42,094 bases of DNA from NCBI GenBank assembly GCA_016946835.1, contig JACVTC010000340.1:1-42094 (forward strand), read 5' to 3'. The position numbers were made by a program, and so were the translations under genes. Each line of letters opens with the position of its first letter. Positions within the stretch are counted from its first letter, which is position 1. The notes below the pieces were generated by a model. The model had not been told where the DNA came from. It ran no database searches and worked only from the letters and a program-made list of their open reading frames with translations. This document shows, piece after piece, positions 31,868 through 42,094 of the stretch. The stretch comes from Neocallimastix lanati (nom. inval.) (lineage: Eukaryota > Neocallimastigomycota > Neocallimastigomycetes > Neocallimastigales > Neocallimastigaceae).

Positions 31868-34800
31868 CAAATAAAATAAATATTTTTAATAATTTTAAAA
31901 TTTAATTGTTCATATCATTTATAATATAATTTAAATTTTTATTAATAAAATAATAGCTGTATTTATATACTATCATTGAGATTAAGTAAATTATTATTTA
32001 AAAATTGTAATATTTTATTTAAAATTTAATATATTGCAAATAATATTTATTATCAATATAATTATATATACTTCACAATATAATATATAATTAATTATTA
32101 AAATATAAATTTAAATTTTATTTAAAAATTATATTTTAATTAAAAATGTGAATTTTAATAATATTATATATATATTTTATTTATTATTTAATCATTATCA
32201 AATTAAAAATATAAATAATAATGATATATTATTTATTATTTAATAATTATTTAATTAAAAATAAAAATTTCTCTAATATCATAGTAAATTTTATTAATTA
32301 TTTAATCATTATTAAATAATAAAATTTTATTAATATTATAATTATATGTTATTAATTATTTAATCATTATAAAAGTAAAAATATAAATTTTATAATATCA
32401 TAATTATATGTTATTAATTATTTAATCATTATAAAATTAAAAATATAAATTTTATAATATCATAATTATATGTTATAAATTATTTAATCATTATAAAATT
32501 AAAAATATAAATTTTATAATATCATAATTATATGTTATTAATTATTTAATCATTATAAATTTAATTAATTAACTTTATTCTAATGTAAATTAAAATCTAA
32601 GTAATAATTTAAAATAAATTAAAATCTAATATAAAATATAAAATAAAAAATAAATATAAATATAAAAAATTTTTAAATTTTTAATATTGATTAGTATTAT
32701 TCAAACAACATACTAATCTATTAATAATTATATAATTTAAAATAATTGCAATTAAATATAAAAAAATAAAATATAATTTTATTTGTTTTCTTATATTAAA
32801 TTATATAAATCATCATTTGATATTTCATCATTAATTTTTTTTATCATTAATTTATGTTTTTCACATGAAAAATAAATGTTTTTTTACATAAAATTATGTA
32901 AAAATCATATGATAGTTTGTCTTTAATTTATGTTTTTCACATGAAAAATTAATGTTTTTTTACATAAAAATATGTAAAAATCATATGATATTTTGTCATT
33001 TATTTATGTTTTTCACATGAAAAATTAATGTTTTTTTACATAAAATTATGTAAAAATCATATGATATTTTGTCATTAATTTATGTTTTTCACATGAAAAA
33101 TTAATGTTTTTTTACATAAAATTATGTAAAAATCATATGATATTTTGTCATTAATTTATGTTTTTCACATGAAAAATTAATGTTTTTTACATAAAATTAT
33201 GTAAAAATCATATGATAATTTGTCATTTATTTATGTTTTCCACATGAAAAATAATGCTTTATTTTCATAAAATTATGTAAAATCATATGCTATTTTGTCA
33301 TTTATTTATGTTTTCCACATGAACTATAAATGATTTTTACATAAAAAAATGAAATTATCATAGGATAATTTATCTTTAATTTATGTTAATCATATTAAAA
33401 TTAAATAATATTTTAAGAAAAAATTGTTTTGATATATTTTTATGTTTAATAAAAATTTATTTATAATATTAAATTTTTAATTTAATGGATTATATCATCC
33501 ATCAAATAATTTATATATATTCAATTAATAGTTATTAATATTTATAAGATTAATTATTTATTATTTTAATTTTTAACTAATAAATTATTTATTTTTTTTT
33601 TTTTTTTAATACAATAAAATATTTTCTTTAAAGCAATTTCTAATTAAATAAATCAAAATATAAAAAAAATTGTAATATAAAAATATAAAATAAAAAATAA
33701 ATAAAATAAAATAAAAAATAAATAAAATAAAAAATAAATAAAATAAAACATAAAAAAGAAATAAAAAATAATATAATAAAAAATAAAATAAAATAAAGAA
33801 TATAAAAAAAAAATAAAATAAAAAATAAAAAAAATAAAATAAAATAAAGAATAAAATAAAGATAAAATAAAATAAAGAATAAAAAAAATAAAATAATTAC
33901 TTAAATAAATATTTTAATATATATATTAATGAATATATATTAATTACTTAAATAAATATTTTGATATATATATTAATGAATATTTACTAATTACTTAAAT
34001 AAATATTTTGATATATATATTAATGAATATTTATTAATTACTTAAATAAATATTTCGATATATATTTTAATGAATATATATTAATAATATAAATAAATAT
34101 TTTAATATCTATTTTAATGAATATATATAAATAATATAAATAAATTATTTATTATATATTTTAATAAATATATATTAATAACATAAATAAATTATTTATT
34201 ATATATTTTAATGAATATATATTAATAATATAAATAAATTATTTATTATATATTTTAATGAATATATATTAATAATATAAATAAATTATTTATTATATAT
34301 TTTAATGAATATATATTAATAATATAAATAAATTATTTATTATATATTTTAATGAATATATATTAATAATATAAATAAATTATTTATTATATATTTTAAT
34401 GAATATATATTAATAATATAAATAAATATTTTAATATACTAATGAATATGGAATTATAGTATTTCGAAAAATGTGGCTAACTAAATTTTTAATAATTGAA
34501 TTAATAAATAAGCAGTTTTAATAAATAATGTTAAATTAGTATTAAAGTTTTTTTTTTTTTTTTTTTTTTTTTTTCTTATTTATTTTTATTTTAAAAAAAA
34601 ATAAATAAATAAATATAAAATAAAATATTCAATAAAAATATTTAAATAATAAAATATATATATATTCTTATATTTAAAAATTAAAAAAGTCTTAAAAATA
34701 TTTGTATTTAAAAAAAGTACCTATACCTAAAAAAAAAAAATATTCTTAATAATAAAAAAAAAATGATACTTTAAAATAAACTTCAAATAAAATATTATTT

Positions 34801-34895
34801 AAAAGAATAAAATATTATTTAAAAAAAATTATTCTTTTAAATAAAAAAAGTATTGCTAAAAATAATATATTCCTTAAAAAAAAAATAGTCATTAA

Positions 34896-37800
34896 ATGTT
34901 TTTATTTTTCGTTTTATTTTTTATTTTATTTTTTTTTATTCTTTATTTTATTTTATTTATTTTATTTCTTTTTTATTTTATTCTTTATTTTATTTTATTT
35001 TATTTTATTTTATTTTTTATTTTATTTTATTTTATTTTATTTTATTTTTTATTTTATTTTATTTTATTTTATTTTTTATTTTATTTTATTCTTTATTTTA
35101 TTCTTTATTTTATTTTATTTTATTTTATTTTTTATTTTATTTTATTTTATTTTATTTTTTATTTTATTTTATTTTATTTTATTCTTTATTTTATTTTATT
35201 TCTTTTTTATTTTATTCTTTATTTTATTTTATTTTATTCTTTATTTTATTTTATTTTATTCTTTATTTTATTTTATTCTATTCTTTATTTTATTTTATTT
35301 ATCTTTATTTTATTCTTTATTTTATTTTATTCTATTCTTATTTCTTTTTTATTTTATTCTTTATTTTATTTTATTTTATTTTATTTTATTTTTTATTTTA
35401 TTTTATTTTATTTTATTTTATTTTTTATTTTATTTTATTCTTTATTTTATTTTTTATTTTATTTTATTCTTTATTTTATTCTTTATTTTATTTTATTTTA
35501 TTTTATTTTTTATTTTATTTTATTTTATTTTATTTTTTATTTTATTTTATTTTATTTTATTTTTTATTTTATTTTATTTTATTTTATTCTTTATTTTATT
35601 TTATTTTATTTTATTTTATTTTATTTAATTTTATTCTTTATTTTATTTTATTTTATTCTTTATTTTATTTTATTCTATTCTTTATTTTATTTTATTTATC
35701 TTTATTTTATTCTTTATTTTATTTTATTCTATTCTTATTTCTTTTTTATTTTATTCTTTATTTTATTTTATTTTATTTTATTTTATTTTTTATTTTATTT
35801 TATTTTATTTTATTTTTTATTTTATTTTATTTTATTTTTTATTTTATTTTATTTCTTTTTTATTTTATTCTTTATTTTATTTTATTTTATTCTTTATTTT
35901 ATTTTATTTTATTCTTTATTTTATTTTATTTTATTCTTTATTTTATTTTATTTTATTCTTTATTTTATTTTATTTTATTCTTTATTTTATTTTATTCTAT
36001 TCTTTATTTTATTTTATTTATCTTTGTTTTATTCTTTATTTTATTTTATTCTATTCTTTATTTTATTTTATTTATCTTTGTTTTATTCTTTATTTTATTT
36101 TATTCTATTCTTTATTTTATTTTATTTATCTTTGTTTTATTCTTTATTTTATTTTATTCTATTCTTTATTTTATTTTATTTATCTTTATTTTATTCTTTA
36201 TGTTTTATTTTATTTTTTTTTATTTTATTTTTTATTTATTTTTTAATGATATATTTTATTTCTTTATATTTTATTTATTCTTTATTTTATTTTATTCTAT
36301 TCTTTATTTTATTTTATTTATCTTTATTTTATTCTTTATTTTATTTTATTTTATTCTTTATTTTATTTTATTTATTTTATTTTATTTATCTTTATTTTAT
36401 TTTATTTATCTTTATTTTATTCTTTATGTTTTATTTTATTCTTTATGTTTTATTTTATTCTATTCTTTATTTTATTTTTTATTTATTTTTTATGATATAT
36501 TTTATTTCTTTATATTTTATTTTTTATGTTTTATTTTATTTCTTTTTTATTTTATTTTAATTTTTATTTTATTCTTTATTTTATTTTATTTATCTTTATT
36601 TTATTCTTTATGTTTTATTTTATTTTTTTTTATTTTATTTTTTATTTATTTTTTATGATATATTTTATTTCTTTATATTTTATTTATTCTTTATTTTATT
36701 TTATTCTATTCTTTATTTTATTTTATTTATCTTTATTTTATTCTTTATTTTATTTTATTTTATTCTTTATTTTATTTTATTTATTTTATTTTATTTATCT
36801 TTATTTTATTTTTTTTATTTATTTTCTTTATATTTTATTCTTTATTTTATTTATCTTTTTTTTATTCTTTATGTTTTATTTTATTTTTTTTTTATTTTAT
36901 TTTTTTTGATTTATTTTATTCTTTATTATATTTTTTTTGATTTATTTTATTCTTTATTATATTTTATTTTGATTTATTTTATTCTTTATTTTATTTTATT
37001 TTGATTTATTTTTTATTTTATTTTATTTTATTTTATTTTATTTTATTTTATTTTATTTTATTTTATTTTATTTTATTTTATTTTATTTTATTTTATTTTA
37101 TTTTATTTTATTTTATTCTTTATGTTTTATTTTATTTTTTTTTATTCTTTATGTTTTATTTTATTTTTTTTATTTATTTTCTTTATATTTTATTCTTTAT
37201 TTTATTTTATTCTATTCTTTATTTTATTTTATTTATCTTTATTTTATTCTTTATGTTTTATTTTATTTTTTTTTTATTTTATTTTTTTTGATTTATTTTA
37301 TTCTTTATTATATTTTATTTTGATTTATTTTATTCCTTATTATATTTTATTTTATTCTTTATTTTATTTTATTCTTTATGTTTTATTTTATTTTTTTTTA
37401 TTCTTTATGTTTTATTTTATTTTTTTTATTCTTTATGTTTTATTTTATTTTTTTTATTCTTTATGTTTTATTTTATTTTTTTTTATTCTTTATGTTTTAT
37501 TTTATTTTTTTTTTTATTCTTTATGTTTTATTTTATTTTTTTTATTTATTTTCTTTATATTTTATTCTTTATTTTATTTTATTCTATTCTTTATTTTATT
37601 TTATTTATCTTTATTTTATTCTTTATGTTTTATTTTTTTTTTTTTTTATTTTTTATTTATTTTTTATGTTTTATTTTATTTCTTTATATTTTATTATTTA
37701 TTTTATTTAATTCTATTCTTTATTTTATTTTATTTTATTTTATTTTATTTCTCTTTTATTCTTTATTTTATTTTATTTTATTCTTTATTTTTTTTTATTT

Positions 37801-39390
37801 TATTCTTTATTTTTTTTTATATCTTTTTTATTTTATTCTTTATTTTTTTTTATATCTTTTTTATTTTATTCTTTATTTTATTTTATTTTATTTTTTATTT
37901 TATTTTATTTTGATTTATTTTATTCTTTATTATATTTTATTTTGATTTATTTTATTCTTTATTTTATTTTATTTTGATTTATTTTTTATTTTATTTTATT
38001 TTATTTTATTTTATTTTATTTTATTTTATTTTATTTTATTTTATTTTATTCTTTATTTTATTTTATTTTATTTTATTCTTTATTTTATTTTATTTTATTT
38101 TATTCTTTATTTTATTTTATTTTATTTTATTCTTTATTTTATTTTATTTTATTTTTTATTTTATTTTATTTTGATTTATTTTATTCTTTATTATATTTTA
38201 TTTTGATTTATTTTATTCTTTATTTTATTTTATTTTGATTTATTTTTTATTTTATTTTATTTTATTTTATTTTATTTTATTTTATTTTATTCTATATTTT
38301 ATTTTATTTTATTTTATTCTTTATTTTATTTTATTTTATTTTATTCTTTATTTTATTTTATTTTATTTTATTCTTTATTTTATTTTATTTTATTTTATTC
38401 TTTATTTTATTCTTTATTTTATTTTATTCTTTATGTTTTATTTTATTTTATTCTTTATGTTTTATTTTATTTTATTCTTTATTTTATTTTATTCTTTATG
38501 TTTTATTTTATTTTATTCTTTATTTTATTTTATTCTTTATGTTTTATTTTATTTTATTCTTTATGTTTTATTTTATTTTATTCTTTATGTTTTATTTTAT
38601 TTTTTTTATTTTATTTTTTATTTATTTTTTATGTTTTATTTTATTTTATATTTCATTATTTATTTTATTTTATTCAATTCTTTATTTTATTTTATTTTAA
38701 TTTTTTATTTCATTCAATTCTTTATTTTGATTTATTTTAATTTTTTATTTTATTTTATTCTTTATTTTGATTTATTTTATTCTTTATTTTATTTTATTTC
38801 TTTTTTATTCTTTATTTTATTTTATTTCTTTTTTATTCTTTATTTTATTTTATTTTATTCTTTATGTTTTATTTTATTTTAATTTTTTATTTTATTTTAT
38901 TCTTTATTTTTTTTTTATTTCTTTTTTATTTTATTTTTTATTTTATTTTATTTTATTTTTATTTTATTTTATTTTATTTTATTTTTATTTTATTTCTTTT
39001 TATTCTTTATTTTATTTTATTTTATTTCTTTTTTATTTTATTTTATTTTATTTTATTTTTATTTTATTCTTTATTTTATTCTTTATTTTATTCTTTATTT
39101 TATTTTATGTTGGTTTGATTTATTTTATTCTTTATTTTATTTTATTTTTTATTTTATTTTATTCTTTATTTTATTCTTTATTTTATTTTATGTTATTTTG
39201 ATTTATTTTATTCTTTATTTTTATTTTATTCTTTATTTTTATTTTATTCTTTATTTTATTTTATTTTTTATTTTATTCTTTATTTTATTCTTTATTTTAT
39301 TTTATTTTTTTTATTTTATTTTTTTTCTCTTTATTATATTTTATCTTTATTTTATTCTTTATTTTATTTTATCTTTATTTTATTCTTTAT
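34896..39390 (+). repeat. giant TTTTA/TTTTATTC array, second copy
   Basis: About 4.49 kb, T-rich on the + strand. It differs from the first copy by several block insertions and deletions (for example around 35440-35560 and 37700-37790) and is about 60 bp shorter overall. All long frames inside are pentamer artefacts. Confidence 0.95.
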
Positions 39391-40192
39391 TTAAATATTC
39401 ATTAATATATATATCAAAATATTTATTTAATTAATTAATATATATTCATTAATATATATATCAAAATATTTATTTATTTAATTAATATATATTCATTTAA
39501 ATATATATCAAAATATTTATTTAATTAATTAATATATATACATTTATATATATATCAAAATATTTATTTAATTAATTATTATATTTTCATTAATATATAT
39601 ATCAAAATATTTATTTAATTATTTATTATATATTCACTAATATATATATCAAATTATTTATTCAATTATTTATTATATATTCACTAATATATATATCAAA
39701 ATATTTATTTAATTATTTATTATATATTCACTAATATATATATCAAAATATTTATTTAAATAATTATTATATACATTTAAATAAATATCAAAATATTTAT
39801 TTAAATAATTATTATATACATTTAAATATATATCAAAATATTTATTTAATTATTTATTATATATTCACTAATATATATATCAAAATATTTATTTAATTAA
39901 TTATTATATATTCACTAATATATATATCAAAATATTTATTTATATAATTATTATATATTCACTAATATATATATCAAAATATTTATTTAAATAATTATTA
40001 TATACATTTAAATATATATCAAAATATTTATTTAATTAGTTATTATAAATTCATTAATATATATATCAAAATATTTATTTAAATAATTATTATATATACA
40101 TTTATATATATAACAAAATATTTATTTAATTAATTAATATATATTCATTTAAATATATATCAAAATATTTATTTAAATAGTTAAAATATATT

Positions 40193-40234
<42 letters not shown>

Positions 40235-40246
40235 TAAAATATATTT

Positions 40247-40281
<35 letters not shown>

Positions 40282-41358
40282 TAATTCCTAAATATAATAT
40301 ATGATAAAACTATATAAATGCAAATCTTTCATTATTTTAAATGTTAAAAAAAATAAAAACCCCTAAATATGAATGCTTAAATAATCATCCCTAAAAGAAT
40401 TTAATACATCTATATCAATTGAAGAAAATAAAATTTAAGATGAAACGGCAAAAAGTTCAATTCTTTTCAGTATAAACTTAAACATATATTTAATAAAGTA
40501 TCACAAAAAAAATGGGATTTATGCAAGTAATTCGAATATAGTACATTTCACAATAATTTGATTTGTAATGTGGCTTAAATATTTAAAAAAATAAAGCCAT
40601 ACATTTTTAAGATATTCTATATAATCATAAATAAATATAAAAATAATTACTATTTCAAAAGAAATATTAAAAATTATTTTTTATAAAAACTTATTTTTAC
40701 AATGGAATATTAATAAATTATATATAAAAAAGAAAAAAGAATACTTATTATTTATTATATTATTAAAAAAATTGTAAAATACAAAAATACGCCACATTGC
40801 GAAATGCACTATCCTCAATTAAATCATAAATAACAAAAAAAAAAAAAAATAAGTAAATAAACTTTCTTATGATGTAAACAATGTTTGATGATACTGGAAG
40901 AACTAAGAAATGATAATATTAAATGATAGTTTAAATATTTAATTAAATTAAGTAATGAAAATACCAATTTATAATAAATTACAGGTTAATTATCAAACGA
41001 AAAGAATTATCTGAATTCTGTCACAATTGTTTTATTAACCTTAAATAATTAATAAACATTTAAAGAAAATTTATTTTAAAACTTTTATTTATATTTCTGA
41101 AGAATATTTAAGGAATATTTTTTTTTATAATTAAAAGATATATAACCTTTTTAAGTTTTAAATATAACTTTAAAGATATTTATAAGGATTTTTAAAATTT
41201 AAATATAATTAATTTTTTATATTTTAAATATATATATAAACCTTTTTAAATTTTATATATAAATATATATTTTTTATTTAAAATATTTTTTATTGATTTA
41301 TATTTTTTTTTATATAACTATTTTTTAAAATAAATAAATAATAATAATAGAAATAAAA

Positions 41359-41392
<34 letters not shown>

Positions 41393-41427
41393 AAAAGAAA
41401 TAAAAATTAAATAATAATAAATAAATA

Positions 41428-42027
41428 TTAGGGTTAGAGATTTTTAAATTTTATTTTATTTATTTAAATTTTAACAAGCCACGTTATCCGAAATGGAACT
41501 CATAACCCTATTTATTTATTTTATTAATAAATATTCATTAATATATATATTGAATTATTTATTTATGTTATTAAAACATGTTCATTAATAGATATATAAA
41601 AATATTTATTTAAAAAATTAATATATATACATTAATATATATATTAAAATATTTATTTATATTGTTATTAAATATTCATTTATATATATATAAATATTTA
41701 TTTATATTGTTATTAAATATTAATTTATATATATTATAATATTAATTTGTATTATTAATAAATATTCATTAATATACATTATAATATTTATTTATAGTAT
41801 ATAAATATATATTGATTAATATTTTTATTAAAATATTTATTTACATAATTAATATATATACATTAATATTTACAATTAAATTTATTTATATACATTATAT
41901 ACATACACTTATATAATATTTTATTAATATTTATTTAAAATAGTAGAATATATTCATTAATATATATTATAATATTTATATTATTAATAACTTAATAATA
42001 TAAAAATTAAAAAATCTCTGACCCTAA
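41428..42027. mobile_element. segment with telomere-like inverted repeats, second copy
   Basis: TTAGGGTTAGAGATTTTT at 41428-41445 and AAAAATCTCTGACCCTAA at 42010-42027, as in 14515-15114. It was duplicated together with the surrounding mosaic and so is not an independent insertion. Confidence 0.5.
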
Positions 42028-42094
42028 CTTTTATTTATTAATTAATTATTTAAAACTTTAAAAAGCCACATTTTCAAAATGCAATTTTATGAAT

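Larger units (their letters stand above)
31868..42094. repeat. second copy of the satellite mosaic (continues past the window)
   Basis: Same order as 4869-15181: 62-bp array (about 32174-32565), 76-bp satellite (about 32840-33366, seven units), A-rich tract (about 33655-33898), 47-bp array (33899-34442), TTTTA array (34896-39390), inverted 47-bp array (39391-40190), A runs (40196-40279), spacer, telomere-like inverted-repeat segment (41428-42027), and the start of the foldback (42063 onward). Spurious F/Y/I/L frames fill the TTTTA part. No gene. Confidence 0.92.

Noticed and set aside
1-42094. CRISPR arrays, tRNA or rRNA genes, prokaryotic operons
   Set aside because: No repeat-spacer structure, no tRNA or rRNA signature seen on either strand, and telomeres plus composition indicate a eukaryotic chromosome end.
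4869-42094. Assembly artefact as the sole explanation for the 27 kb duplication
   Set aside because: Copies differ by substitutions, satellite unit number, and wholly different sequence between A and the mosaic (E2 versus telomere plus 1.76 kb). A chimeric seam at 28341 still cannot be excluded without reads.

Overview
This window is the left end of a linear eukaryotic chromosome. It opens with about 440 bp of C-strand telomere repeat (mixed CCCTAA and CCCCTAA, i.e. TTAGGG/TTAGGGG on the other strand) and continues into extremely AT-rich subtelomeric DNA. I find only one convincing protein gene in 42 kb (2266-4479). The organism cannot be named from this sequence. The composition, the long homopolymers and the look of the single protein (a LINE ORF1/Gag-like protein of a type I associate with early-diverging fungi) suggest a very AT-rich fungus or a protist; that is a low-confidence inference.

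The first 4.9 kb is the most interesting part. Three units lie head to tail, each ending at its right (chromosome-interior) side in a short telomeric stretch: a 1.5 kb unit without a credible ORF ('A', 443-1974), a 236-bp left-truncated copy of A that I read as identical to A's end (1975-2210), and a 2.66 kb unit carrying a 737-residue Zn-cluster/coiled-coil/RRM-like ORF ('E2', 2211-4869). A and E2 share a 3' terminus: two hairpins whose sequences differ but whose pairing is kept, then the identical 16-mer GTTTAAAACCTAACCC. Orientation, truncation from the left and the short telomeric junctions fit elements reverse-transcribed onto the 3' end of the chromosome, as known for Drosophila HeT-A/TART and the telomere-attached Penelope-like elements. 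E2, like HeT-A, encodes a Gag-like protein but no reverse transcriptase. The E2 coding sequence is also a near-continuous chain of perfect or nearly perfect hairpins, and the right half of A is a chain of about a dozen A/T hairpins.

From 4869 to about 28.3 kb lies a gene-free mosaic of satellites: a 62-bp array, a 76-bp palindrome-bearing array, a 47-bp array in both orientations around a 4.56 kb TTTTA/TTTTATTC array, a 605-bp segment bounded by telomere-like inverted repeats, a 76-bp foldback, a 273-bp satellite (about 6.5 copies), a 195-bp satellite (about 25 copies), a GACCCTAAA minisatellite and a tandem foldback array.

At 28341 the sequence starts again: a second copy of A (28341-29874), here followed by an interstitial telomere array (29867-30105), 1.76 kb of sequence found nowhere else in the window (30106-31867), then a second copy of the satellite mosaic (31868 to the window end, matching 4869-15181). 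The window therefore holds a subtelomeric tandem duplication with a repeat of about 27 kb. The copies differ by substitutions and by satellite unit number, so this is not a simple assembly duplicate. All statements rest on reading the sequence by eye; no search or folding program was run.
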